The notes below the pieces were generated by a model. It ran no database searches and was not told where the DNA came from. It worked only from the letters and a program-made list of their open reading frames with translations. Made by a program: the position numbers and the translations under genes. DNA of 28,601 bases from an uncultured Blautia sp. GTDB taxonomy: Bacteria; Bacillota; Clostridia; Lachnospirales; Lachnospiraceae. Location: contig CAKRYE010000025.1 of the NCBI GenBank assembly GCA_934426285.1, positions 1-28,601 of the forward strand, read 5' to 3'. Of the stretch, positions 13,963 to 22,092 are shown one piece after another (the stretch's first letter is position 1; the number at the start of each line of letters is the position of its first letter).

Positions 13963-13994
13963 GTTAGTATAAACTAACGCATCTCTTCTGTCAA
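13963..13994 (-). promoter_or_regulatory. DUF2325 promoter overlapped by an iron-regulon-like dyad
   Basis: Perfect TTGACA (13994-13989, minus strand), a 17-bp spacer and TATACT (13971-13966). The perfect dyad GTTAG-TATAAA-CTAAC (13963-13978) lies on the -10, a repressing position. Confidence 0.8.
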
Positions 13995-14024
13995 TAACTG
14001 ATTGTGTTTCACAGACAAAAAAAA

Positions 14025-14087
14025 GACTGTCATACACCAAAATGTACAACAGTCCTTTTCGCATATATCTGAAAAAACTTCAGATAT
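14025..14087 (-). terminator. double-hairpin terminator of the surface-protein operon
   Basis: Two hairpins follow the SH3-protein stop. The first has a 9-bp stem (14065-14073 with 14079-14087). The second has a stem of about 12 bp with two mismatches, built on GACTGT (14025-14030) and ACAGTC (14049-14054), and is followed on the minus strand by eight T residues. The second is the likely terminator. Confidence 0.8.
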
Positions 14088-14107
14088 TTACACCCTTATC
14101 TGTTTGA

Positions 14108-15052
14108 TCAATATTCTTCGTATCCTACACTGCCGTCAGAATAGGTAATCTCATAATATCCGTGTCCGCTTCCGTCACAGTCATCATACTGCTGGCGGCC
14201 GACTTCATATTTCTCCTGAGGAGCTGCCTGTGGAGCTGACTGTGCAGGCTCCTGATAGCTGCTCTGATCCTGGGAATAATCATAATTATCCTGGCTCTGC
14301 TGTGCCTGAGCTGCTGCTGCCTCAGCCTGGGCCTTGGCCTCCTTTTCAGCCTTTACCTTGGCATCTGCTGCCTCTTTGTTCTCTGTAATATAGGTATGAT
14401 ATACATAACCTGTAATATCATCTGCCTGCACCTTAATCCAGCCCGGTGCAACAGCAATGCCCTTTACCTCAGTGCCTGTGGAAAGAACCTTTAAGGATTT
14501 GGACTCTTTGTCTGCCTTTTCACGGACATTTACATTGGAAAGAAGATACATGGTAAGGGATTCTCCCCACTCTTTCTCCTCTGCGGTCTCAGCCACTTCC
14601 TCTTCCTTTTTGTCCTTATTCTGATATTTAATATAAAGGAATCCATATTCATCATAGATAACTGGCTCTGTCCAGGAATCCGGATCAATGTTTTTGAAAA
14701 CATGCTCTGTTCCGTCTTCACCGGTAACTGTAAGCATCTTACCCTGGACTTTTTCTGTGGTCTCTGCTGCGTCTTCTGTTTTTGTATCCTCTGTCTTTGC
14801 GTCCTCTGTCTCATCTGCTGCATCTTCCAGCTCTCCTGCTGTCAGTGCATATCCGGTCTGATTTTTCACAGTCAGTTCCTGAGTTTCGGTTTTGATCTTC
14901 AGATCTTCCACCTCTTTTGTCTCATCTGCAGCTTCTACATTTTCAGTCTGTGCATTATCTTCTGCCTGTGCCCCAAATGCTGCAACAGGCGTCAGGGCAA
15001 CTGCCCCTGCTACTGAGATGCTTAAAATTTTAGTAATTAACTTCTTTTTCAT
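14108..15052 (-). CDS. secreted SH3-domain protein
   Basis: A 314-residue exported protein. It has a signal peptide (MKKKLITKILSISVAGAVALTPVAAFGA), then an acidic Glu/Thr/Asp-rich linker with repeated ETEDAKTED-like units. A bacterial SH3 domain follows at about residues 168-225 (YLLSNVNVREKADKESKSLKVLSTGTEV...GWIKVQADDITGYVYHTYI), then an Ala/Lys/Gln coiled-coil-like stretch, a Gln/Pro/Ser-rich low-complexity region and a Tyr-rich C-terminal motif with SGHGYYEITYSDGSVGYEEY. Such SH3 domains usually bind peptidoglycan or wall peptides. Its ATG overlaps the stop of the SGNH gene (ATGA), so the two are translationally coupled and the protein is probably part of the same envelope process. Confidence 0.85.
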   Translation of the reverse strand: MKKKLITKILSISVAGAVALTPVAAFGAQAEDNAQTENVEAADETKEVEDLKIKTETQELTVKNQTGYALTAGELEDAADETEDAKTEDTKTEDAAETTEKVQGKMLTVTGEDGTEHVFKNIDPDSWTEPVIYDEYGFLYIKYQNKDKKEEEVAETAEEKEWGESLTMYLLSNVNVREKADKESKSLKVLSTGTEVKGIAVAPGWIKVQADDITGYVYHTYITENKEAADAKVKAEKEAKAQAEAAAAQAQQSQDNYDYSQDQSSYQEPAQSAPQAAPQEKYEVGRQQYDDCDGSGHGYYEITYSDGSVGYEEY

Positions 15053-16461
15053 TGTATGGAATCCTCCTTGATATTATTTTGATAAATATTAAAAATTTTA
15101 TTATCTTTCTCAATCAGTATTTCAATATCATTTCCGTCTGCTGCCACCAGCTCACTGGGCAGATAGAGACAAAATCCATTATCATCCAGATTCTCTCCCA
15201 CTTTCACATCCATAGGAAAAGCCTCATAGACAGAGCCGTTAACCTTCAGATAAATCCGGGAATCTGTATCCAGAAGCCCCTCTTTGATCCGGCCGCTGAG
15301 CTGAGCAGTCATTCCCTGAGGTTTGATCTTTACATCAACAGCCCCATCAGATCCCTGAAGCTCCTCACCCTCAGTCAGACTGATTTCCTTTGCTGTAAGC
15401 ACAGGTGGAAACTGAGACATTTCCGGCAGAAAACGTTCTGCCCTCTCAATGATCACTGTATCCGCGCTATGTGCCTCCACATCCGTCAGCTGATAGGGAA
15501 TTCCCCTGGAAAAATAGGCATTGGCATAGGCATCTGCCATATAAGGAAGCAGGGCATTTCCAAAGGAATCCCTGTACATGACCAGACTGCCCTCTTTTAC
15601 CGGGTTTACGGTAGTGATCCGGGGATCAAAATTGCTCTGGATCTCTTCCACAGTAGCATAGGTGGTCTCTTTATCATAATAGATCTCATCATCTGCTGTC
15701 GGTGCCAGCGGATACAGCATAGTATCCAGGTCTCCTGTATAATCCCTGCGCACTGTATAGCTTTCTCCCTCATAGGAATCATGTTCCTTACCAAGGGCAT
15801 CCATCAGTACATCTGCTGCCAGTGCTGCACCCTTATTATTCCAGTGGGAATCCCGGGCATGGTAGAGGACCTCATCCTCCTCCATCAGTGCCTGGTACAG
15901 GTCTGCATAAGCAACCTTTTCTGTTTTCAGCCAGCTTTCCAGATTTTCTCTGTTTGTCTGGTCAGATACCTTCAGCTTATCATAATAAGGCATGTTATCT
16001 CCGTAGAGAGAGTTTTTATTGGGAGCAATGGTAAACAGGAAATTCACTCCCTTTTCCTCCAGGGCCTGCTGGGTCATGGACAGCATATGAGCAATATTGA
16101 ACAGGCTTCTGTCAGACAATAATTCCTGTCCCAGATAGTCATCCAGAGAATCCTTGTAATAGAGCCAGCCATTTTTACCCTGGATCACACCATCTGCAGT
16201 AGAGGTTTCCAGAAGTCTGCCGTGGATCAATGCATTTCCGGTAACCAGTTCATTTCTGAATGCAAAATGCTCCTGAAAATAATCTCCTGCCTGGGAAAGC
16301 CATTCCACATTGATCTTCCCCTCCTCTGTCTTTGGAGAAGGAAACTCTGAAAGCTGTCTGTTTTCCGAGGATGTCTCCTGCTTTGTCACAAGCATTCCCA
16401 GGGAAGGACAAAGGCAGATGGCAAAAAACAAAATACAATAAATCAATTTTCCTTTTTTCAT
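15049..16461 (-). CDS. AlgX/DHHW-type SGNH-like protein, probable polysaccharide O-acetyltransferase partner
   Basis: A 470-residue protein with an N-terminal membrane anchor (LIYCILFFAICLCPSLGMLV) and an extracellular SGNH-like domain of the AlgX/AlgJ or DHHW family. ENRQLSEFP near the start and FQEHFAFRNELV are typical. The catalytic pattern is visible: D204-S-H206-W in HARDSHWNNKG, and the nucleophile region MYRDSFGN with S299. A C-terminal beta-rich domain from about residue 350 may bind carbohydrate. The MBOAT gene ends 11 bp upstream. In alginate and similar systems the MBOAT protein carries acetyl groups across the membrane and the AlgX/AlgJ partner puts them on the glycan. The glycan here is unknown. 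Confidence 0.88.
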   Translation of the reverse strand: MKKGKLIYCILFFAICLCPSLGMLVTKQETSSENRQLSEFPSPKTEEGKINVEWLSQAGDYFQEHFAFRNELVTGNALIHGRLLETSTADGVIQGKNGWLYYKDSLDDYLGQELLSDRSLFNIAHMLSMTQQALEEKGVNFLFTIAPNKNSLYGDNMPYYDKLKVSDQTNRENLESWLKTEKVAYADLYQALMEEDEVLYHARDSHWNNKGAALAADVLMDALGKEHDSYEGESYTVRRDYTGDLDTMLYPLAPTADDEIYYDKETTYATVEEIQSNFDPRITTVNPVKEGSLVMYRDSFGNALLPYMADAYANAYFSRGIPYQLTDVEAHSADTVIIERAERFLPEMSQFPPVLTAKEISLTEGEELQGSDGAVDVKIKPQGMTAQLSGRIKEGLLDTDSRIYLKVNGSVYEAFPMDVKVGENLDDNGFCLYLPSELVAADGNDIEILIEKDNKIFNIYQNNIKEDSIQ

Positions 16462-16472
16462 AGCTGCCTCCC

Positions 16473-17867
16473 TTAAAACCTGAAATAAATAAATGGATTA
16501 TAGGTTCCGCTGGCAAGACTGAGAATGCAGATCACCAGGCCTGCCAGACTGCAGACATATGCCACAGGACCGTACCATTTCTTTTCACATATCAGTTTTT
16601 TAACAGGGCAGCAGGCAATCAGTGCTCCGGCCAGAGTAACCAGAAAAACAGGAGTGATCTGCTGCAGCGCAAAGCTCATAGCGCCGGCATTCCATCCAAA
16701 GCCTGTAAACATTTCCTTTACCCAGAAGCATCCCTGTGCCATAGTCTCTGCTCTGAAAAATACAAATCCAATACATACCACCAGCAGAGCATACACATGC
16801 TGGAAGAAGGATTTTACAGCAGAGCCTTTTTTTCCAATCCAGGGAATATATTCCTCAAGCATAAGGAAAAATCCATGATAAACACCCCAGAACAGGAAAT
16901 TAACGGCTGCTCCATGCCAGATTCCGGTACACAGAAAAACAATCATCTTGTTGACAACCGTACGGAATTTTCCCTTTCGGTTTCCCCCAAGGGGGATATA
17001 CAGATACTCCAGAAACCATCCGGAAAGGGACATATGCCACCTTCTCCAGAATTCCCGGATCGTACCGCTAATGTATGGATAATTAAAGTTCTCCTTAAAG
17101 TGGAATCCGAACATCCATCCCAGACCAATAGCCATATCACTATAGCCGCTGAAATCAAAATAGATCTGGAGCATATAGGAAATCGCTCCCAGCCATGCTC
17201 CTGCCCCATTGATGGAACCTGAGGATGCGCCAAAAAGATTATCAGCCACCAGTCCCAGGGTATTGGCCAGAAGAACCTTTTTACAGAGACCAGCAGAAAA
17301 CCTGCGGATTCCCAGGGCAACACCGTCCAAGGTCACCGTTCTCTGGTCAATCTCCGCTGCCACATCATGATACTTCACAATAGGTCCCGCGATCAGCTGT
17401 GGGAAAAAGGATATGTAGAGAAGTACTTTTGCATAGTTTTTCTGGGCCTTGGTTGTTTCCCGGTAAACATCGATCACATAAGACATTGCCTGAAAGGTAA
17501 AGAAAGAAATACCGATAGGCATGCGGATCTGAGGCAGTGGCAGATGAAGTCCTGTCACACTGTTGACCATCCCCAGGATAAAATCTGTATACTTAAATAC
17601 AATAAGGATTCCCAGATTGCAGATCACTGCCAGAACCAGGATTCCCTTCCTGTGCTTTTGAAACCTGTCAATCCCACAGGCACAGAAATAATTCAATAAA
17701 GTGGAAATAAACAATAAAATAATATATACCGGTTCTCCGTAAGCATAGAAAAGTACGCTTGCCAGGAGAAGAAGTGCATTTTTAGCCCGTATTCCCGGCA
17801 GAATACAGTGCAGGACAAAAACAGCCGGCAAAAATACACACATAAAAACCATTGAACTGAAAACCAT
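16473..17867 (-). CDS. MBOAT-family O-acyltransferase
   Basis: A 464-residue protein with about ten membrane helices of the MBOAT family, AlgI/DltB-like. Signatures: MPIGISFFTFQAMSYVIDVY (116-135), FPQLIAGPIVKY (155-166), IYFDFSGYSDMAIGLG (235-250), EFWRRWHMSLSGWF (272-285) and the catalytic-His region GIWHGAAVNFLFWG (H318). These proteins move an acyl group, usually acetyl, through the membrane for transfer to an external polymer. The downstream partner is an AlgX-like protein rather than DltD, and no dltA/dltC is nearby, which favours polysaccharide O-acetylation over D-alanylation. The start at 17867 has only a GGTGA-like ribosome binding site, so translation may depend on the upstream gene 32 bp away. 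Confidence 0.92.
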   Translation of the reverse strand: MVFSSMVFMCVFLPAVFVLHCILPGIRAKNALLLLASVLFYAYGEPVYIILLFISTLLNYFCACGIDRFQKHRKGILVLAVICNLGILIVFKYTDFILGMVNSVTGLHLPLPQIRMPIGISFFTFQAMSYVIDVYRETTKAQKNYAKVLLYISFFPQLIAGPIVKYHDVAAEIDQRTVTLDGVALGIRRFSAGLCKKVLLANTLGLVADNLFGASSGSINGAGAWLGAISYMLQIYFDFSGYSDMAIGLGWMFGFHFKENFNYPYISGTIREFWRRWHMSLSGWFLEYLYIPLGGNRKGKFRTVVNKMIVFLCTGIWHGAAVNFLFWGVYHGFFLMLEEYIPWIGKKGSAVKSFFQHVYALLVVCIGFVFFRAETMAQGCFWVKEMFTGFGWNAGAMSFALQQITPVFLVTLAGALIACCPVKKLICEKKWYGPVAYVCSLAGLVICILSLASGTYNPFIYFRF

Positions 17868-17899
17868 AATTTATGTCACCGATCATTTATGGAGTACTT

Positions 17900-18553
17900 T
17901 TACATTACACCAAAAATAACCTCTACTCCTTTTGCAGTCTCACCTGTGCTTAATATAAAGTTATTATAATACAGCAGATATTCCTTGCCGTTTCCATAAC
18001 AGCCTGTTCCTTTTTTGATCTTTATTGGCTTTCCCAGAAGCTGTCTCAGCGGTGCAGCCTTCTTTTCATACCCATAGGCCTTACGGATTTTCTTTGTCTT
18101 CGCCACATCATACACACCTGTTTTGGAATGAAAAGCATAAAGCTTTTCCCCGGAATCCAGGTTGGAAACAGCCACGCCCTTTATCATTCTGGCATTTGTA
18201 TCAAAGCCATACTGCTTGCCGCCGATCTTCTTTACAGCCAGTTTTTTTCTTCCAAACATGTCTTTGCTTCCTGCATAGGCAGCTCCGTCTTTGCCAAAAT
18301 AGTATCTGTAGGTCTTTTTGGTTTTGGCATCTTTTACGTTTTTCCATTTATTTTTGATTCTGGCAGAGGTGCCGTCCTCTTTTACTTCATAGAAATAGTA
18401 TTTGCCTTTTTCCTTTACCAGTCCTTTTTTAACTGTTGCCTGCCCGGACTGTGTTGTCTGTGTTGTCTCTGCAGCATCAACAGAGACAGCAGATACAGAC
18501 ACAAATAGCAGACAGAAAACAGTCAGGATTATTTTTACAGATTTTTTTAACAT
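17900..18553 (-). CDS. secreted protein with cell-wall-binding-like repeats
   Basis: A 217-residue exported protein. MLKKSVKIILTVFCLLFVSVSAVSVDA is a clear signal peptide; the ATG at 18553 is preferred over a non-hydrophobic extension from 18613. The rest is Lys- and Tyr-rich, with degenerate repeats of the choline/glucan-binding type (GKYYFYEVKEDGTSARIK, YRYYFGKDGAAYAG, GKQYGFDTNARMIKG, KLYAFHSKTGVYD). No catalytic motif is seen. It probably sits on wall polymer or a glycan. Gaps to its neighbours are 80 bp upstream and 32 bp downstream, all genes pointing left, so it may be co-transcribed with the MBOAT-SGNH-SH3 genes. Confidence 0.75.
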   Translation of the reverse strand: MLKKSVKIILTVFCLLFVSVSAVSVDAAETTQTTQSGQATVKKGLVKEKGKYYFYEVKEDGTSARIKNKWKNVKDAKTKKTYRYYFGKDGAAYAGSKDMFGRKKLAVKKIGGKQYGFDTNARMIKGVAVSNLDSGEKLYAFHSKTGVYDVAKTKKIRKAYGYEKKAAPLRQLLGKPIKIKKGTGCYGNGKEYLLYYNNFILSTGETAKGVEVIFGVM

Positions 18554-18633
18554 CTTTTCACTTTCTTCCTTTCTCCTGCTTATTTTCTTATAGGGAAGGG
18601 GATCTATTTCCAATCCCCTCCCTGTTTATCCTG

Positions 18634-19266
18634 TCAGAAGTTAACGTTATAGATTTTCTGGGTTTTATAAACTTTGCCTTCCATGGAAGCATGCTTCTGC
18701 ATAAACCATTTCACATCTTTTCTCTTGGAGAATCTGTTGCCATTGGTATCAAAGGTATACCATTTACCTTTCACCTTGATCTCTACCCATCCATGGTTCT
18801 GCCATCTGGAGGTATCATACAGATTACTTGTTCCAATGCAGATTCTCACAGGAAGTCCTGTGGCACGTCTGGCAAGATAGGCAAAGGTAGCTGCATCATG
18901 GTAGCAACTTGCCTTCTTTGTAGCCAGAGTTTCCTTGGCAAGCTTGGCATCCCAGCCTTTTGCAGAGGGAATTCCCATATAACGTGTATACTTGTAAGCC
19001 TTTTTGGTGTAATTAAACAGCTTCTGTAATTTCTGCTTGTCCGTTGTTTTCTTTGTGAATTTCTGAGCCTTGATCACCTTGTCCAGTGATTTTGCCAGAT
19101 CTTTGTCCTTCAGGTTTTTACCTGGTTTTGCAGCCTGTGCACTTACTGTCTCTACAGTAACAGCCTGTGGAACCACATCAGCTGCACCTGCAGGTACTGT
19201 GCCGAAGGCAAGGGATGCCGAAGTACAGAGCACCATCAGTTTCTTAAAAATTGTCTTTTTCATCAT
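18634..19266 (-). CDS. secreted transglutaminase-like protein
   Basis: A 210-residue exported protein. After the signal peptide (to about AGAAD, residue 30) comes a Lys-rich helical region and then a transglutaminase-like core with the catalytic triad in order: C121 in KKASCYHDAATFAYLAR, H158 in WQNHGWVEI, and D173 in WYTFDTNGNRF. This fold serves as transglutaminase, peptidase or peptide N-glycanase, and in bacterial secreted forms the substrate is usually unknown. It may cross-link or cut surface proteins. The start follows AGGAGAG. It lies downstream of a second protein with a different, larger transglutaminase-like domain. Confidence 0.85.
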   Translation of the reverse strand: MMKKTIFKKLMVLCTSASLAFGTVPAGAADVVPQAVTVETVSAQAAKPGKNLKDKDLAKSLDKVIKAQKFTKKTTDKQKLQKLFNYTKKAYKYTRYMGIPSAKGWDAKLAKETLATKKASCYHDAATFAYLARRATGLPVRICIGTSNLYDTSRWQNHGWVEIKVKGKWYTFDTNGNRFSKRKDVKWFMQKHASMEGKVYKTQKIYNVNF

Positions 19267-19299
19267 AACTTTTCTCTCCTTTTCATAAAACTTAACCTG

Positions 19300-19322
19300 T
19301 AACTGTAAAATAATAACAGTTA
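19300..19322. promoter_or_regulatory. inverted repeat between the two transglutaminase-like genes
   Basis: TAACTGT-N9-ACAGTTA, a perfect 7-bp dyad extendable with bulges, in the 108-bp gap. A TATAAT lies slightly upstream on the minus strand, so this could be an operator or leader hairpin. I see no clear -35. Confidence 0.35.
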
Positions 19323-19374
19323 AGTGTTATATTATAACTCCAGGCTGCCATGCAGCTCTGAAGTCAGGCTCATA

Positions 19375-20412
19375 TCAGGCGAATTTCACAGAACCGGAAG
19401 TCCAGTGATAAACCCTATATCCGGCAGTACCATAGATACCCGATGCCCATCCTGCATAAGTTGCCTCAGGGTCATAGCTGAGACCGTTGATCTGCACCCA
19501 GCAATGTCTGGTCATTCCATCAGCCCTGCCGTCACGGGAGCCCGGTACATATCCATAAACCATATAAGGCTCATAGCCAACCTCCTGTGCCAATGCTGCA
19601 AATGCACTTGCAAATCCATAACAGTTGCCGCCTCCGTTTACCAGTGTATTCAACGCCAATGACCTCTGCCATCCATACTGTCCCAGATTGGGATACACAG
19701 ACCAGTAACCGATATGTCCGCCTACCACATATCTCCAGCAAGCATACAGCTTCTGGCTTTTGGTCATGCCGGAATTGGTAATGGAAGAAACAATCTGCAT
19801 GGTTTTTATTTTCAGCAGCGCATCCGTATTTTTCTCGGCTGCACCGGAGGCTGTAAAATGATACCGGTTGGCCAGGGATCGATTCTTGTACAGCTTTCCT
19901 CCCGGACCTCCGTAATAAAGGTTATTTTTATAAATAAAGAATCCGGTAGCTGCTTCTCCGTTGTTACCGGTCATATAATAAATACTGTATCTCACCCGGA
20001 TGATTTTTCCCTTTTTATTTTTGATCCGTTTAAAATTCTCACCGAAAACATATACCTTGTTCTTATCCTTAAACCTTACGCCGCCACACAGTGCATAGCC
20101 ATCCGGTCCGAAATAATAGGTGGCACCATTGACAGTTTTCAGCTTATTCTTTGCCTTGCTGCCATTGGAATAGTAAAAGCAAAGCTTCTTACCTTCCTTT
20201 ATCAGTCCTTTTTTCTTTGGCACTGCTGTAGGTTTGGGAACCGGTGTAACTGTCGGCACTGCCTCCGGCGTGATAGTCGGAAGAACTTCCGGTGTAACTG
20301 TCGGAACCGTCTCCTGTCCATAAGTAACTGCTGACGTACCTGCCACTGTCAGGCAAAATACGCAGGCTGTTGTCAGAAAAAATCCTTTTAATGTCTTCAT
20401 GCTCTGTTTCAT
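19375..20412 (-). CDS. secreted protein: Thr/Pro linker, wall-binding-like repeats and transglutaminase-like domain
   Basis: A 345-residue exported protein. It has a signal peptide to about residue 32 and a Thr/Pro linker (residues 36-66) with repeats of the PTVTPE kind. Wall-binding-like repeats follow at about 68-185 (GKKLCFYYSNG, GATYYFGPDGYALCGG, NLYYGGPGGKLYKN). The transglutaminase-like domain spans about 195-345, with C264 in GGNCYGFASAFAALAQEVG, H303 in MTRHCWVQI and D314 in LSYDPEA. The order suggests an enzyme tethered to the wall by its repeats, with the linker as spacer. It is the first gene of the leftward surface-protein run. The upstream region is very AT-rich and I could not fix a promoter. 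Confidence 0.85.
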   Translation of the reverse strand: MKQSMKTLKGFFLTTACVFCLTVAGTSAVTYGQETVPTVTPEVLPTITPEAVPTVTPVPKPTAVPKKKGLIKEGKKLCFYYSNGSKAKNKLKTVNGATYYFGPDGYALCGGVRFKDKNKVYVFGENFKRIKNKKGKIIRVRYSIYYMTGNNGEAATGFFIYKNNLYYGGPGGKLYKNRSLANRYHFTASGAAEKNTDALLKIKTMQIVSSITNSGMTKSQKLYACWRYVVGGHIGYWSVYPNLGQYGWQRSLALNTLVNGGGNCYGFASAFAALAQEVGYEPYMVYGYVPGSRDGRADGMTRHCWVQINGLSYDPEATYAGWASGIYGTAGYRVYHWTSGSVKFA

Positions 20413-20535
20413 TTTCTCTTTCTATGTTTACTCCTGCTTTCGCTTTTTGGATTTTTTATTTTACATTTTTATTTTTCTGTTATTTATTTTATCAAAAAAT
20501 GTAATTGATTTCTATATAATTCGCGTAATACACGC

Positions 20536-20569
20536 AAAAAAATACTGTTGCATGCAACAGTATTTTTTT
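20536..20569 (-). terminator. purC terminator
   Basis: A perfect 34-bp palindrome with A7 at one end and T7 at the other around the core TACTGTTGCATGCAACAGTA. It lies 22 bp after the purC stop and in either direction reads as hairpin plus T-run. Confidence 0.88.
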
Positions 20570-20591
20570 GATTAAGGAAACCCCTCAGAAA

Positions 20592-21467
20592 TTATTCTCC
20601 CAGTTTCTTCCCTGTGAGCATTTCATAGCCCTGGAGATATTTCTGGATTGTCTTATCTACGATTTCCTGAGGAAGGGTCCAGTCATTATCCGGATTGGCT
20701 TTCAGCCAGTCACGGGCAAACTGCTTGTCAAAGGATGGCTGTCCATGTCCGGCCTCGTATCCGTCTGCAGGCCAGAAACGGGAGCTGTCCGGTGTAAGCA
20801 TCTCATCACCGATCACCATATTTCCCTCTTCATCCAGTCCAAACTCAAATTTGGTATCTGCAATAATGATTCCCTTGCTCAGAGCATATTCTGCGCACTT
20901 TTTATACAGTGCGATTGTATTATCACGAAGCTTTGAAGCTAACTCCTCTCCTCTTCCTGGGAAGTATTTCTCAAGATGGGCAATACTCTGTTCATAGGAG
21001 ATGTTCTCATCATGGTCACCAATCTCAGCCTTGGTGGAAGGAGTATAGATCGGCTCAGGTAATTTGTCAGACTCTTTCAGTCCTTCCGGAAGCTGAATGC
21101 CACAGACTTTTCCTGTCTCCTGATAACTTGCCCAGCCACTTCCGGTAATATATCCACGTACAATACATTCAATAGGAAGCATGTTCAGCTTGCGGCACAT
21201 CATGCTGTTTCCGTCAAACTTTTCCTGCTGGAAGAATTCCGGCATATCTTTTACATCAACGGAAATCATATGATTAGGAAGAATATCCTTTGTAAAATCA
21301 AACCAGAATTTTGACATCTGTGTCAGCACAGCACCTTTCTTTGTAACCTGGTTTTTCAGGATTACATCGAAACAGCTGATACGGTCAGTTGCTACCATGA
21401 TCAGGCTGTCACCATTGTCATAAATCTCACGTACTTTACCTTCTTTGATCGGTTTTAATTCCTGCAT
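20592..21467 (-). CDS. purC: phosphoribosylaminoimidazole-succinocarboxamide synthase
   Basis: A 291-residue SAICAR synthetase, which joins aspartate to CAIR with ATP in purine synthesis. Family blocks: KEGKVREIYDNGDSLIMVATDRISCFDVIL at the start (nucleotide site), PIECIVRGYITGSGW, EPIYTPSTKAEIGDHDENIS, IIADTKFEFGLDEEG and ML(T)PDSSRFWP. The start ATG at 21467 follows GAGGTG at 7 nt; a TTG 15 nt further upstream overlaps that site and is rejected. The length is that of the longer family form. It stands alone here without other pur genes. I see no riboswitch in the 237 bp upstream. Confidence 0.96.
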   Translation of the reverse strand: MQELKPIKEGKVREIYDNGDSLIMVATDRISCFDVILKNQVTKKGAVLTQMSKFWFDFTKDILPNHMISVDVKDMPEFFQQEKFDGNSMMCRKLNMLPIECIVRGYITGSGWASYQETGKVCGIQLPEGLKESDKLPEPIYTPSTKAEIGDHDENISYEQSIAHLEKYFPGRGEELASKLRDNTIALYKKCAEYALSKGIIIADTKFEFGLDEEGNMVIGDEMLTPDSSRFWPADGYEAGHGQPSFDKQFARDWLKANPDNDWTLPQEIVDKTIQKYLQGYEMLTGKKLGE

Positions 21468-21704
21468 TTTCTCGCACCTCAATCTTCGTTATGTATTCTA
21501 TAATGATTCTGTATTAACGTACCACCACATTAGTCCGGTTGTCAAGATTCTTCCATAAATTTTATGATATTATTCTTTTTCCTGTCACCCTCTATTGTTT
21601 TTGTTTTTTCTTCATGTTATGATATCTTATAATTTTTTATAGAATGTCAGAGGTAAAAAGCATTTGACCTCTGGCTTGAGATCCATGAAATGTGAGGTAT
21701 TTTC

Positions 21705-22079
21705 TTGAAAAAAAAAGAAGCTTTATTTATCGGCGGAATTCTGGTTCTGGCTCTGATCCTCTGGCTGGGCATTAACCATTTTCAGAAAGGGCACTACGGC
21801 TATATCACCATCACCGTAGATGGCAGTAAGCTGGGCACCTATTCTCTCGGAAAGGATCAGACCATATCCATCGGCAATACCAATATCTGCGAAATAAAAA
21901 ACGGGCAGGCCCGTATGACGGAAGCCACCTGCCCGGATCATTTGTGTATGAAACAGCATGCCATTGATTCCAAAGGCGGCACCATCGTCTGCCTTCCTAA
22001 TAAGGTTGTGATCGAGGGTACCAAAGCCTCTGCAGGTTCTCAGTCAGATGACGGTCTCTCTATTGACGCTGTAACCTGA
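21705..22079 (+). CDS. NusG domain II-containing membrane-anchored protein
   Basis: A 124-residue protein with one N-terminal membrane helix (EALFIGGILVLALILWLGI) and an external beta domain of the NusG_II family (PF07009). The family mark is clear: CPDHLCMKQHAI, then GGTIVCLPNKVVIEG, giving three conserved Cys. Translation starts at TTG 21705 behind GAGGT. The function is unknown to me; in many clostridia it is encoded beside the Gx-transporter and flavin-transferase genes linked to respiratory or electron-transfer functions. Here it stands alone, convergent with spoIVA and only 13 bp from it. A hairpin (about 21648-21672) lies in its leader. Confidence 0.85.
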   Translation: MKKKEALFIGGILVLALILWLGINHFQKGHYGYITITVDGSKLGTYSLGKDQTISIGNTNICEIKNGQARMTEATCPDHLCMKQHAIDSKGGTIVCLPNKVVIEGTKASAGSQSDDGLSIDAVT

Positions 22080-22092
22080 TCTGCCCTGTTTC

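Noticed and set aside
15052..16122. Long rightward reading frame (356 codons) opposite the SGNH gene
   Set aside because: It is antisense to a gene with clear catalytic motifs, lacks a ribosome binding site and looks like no known protein.
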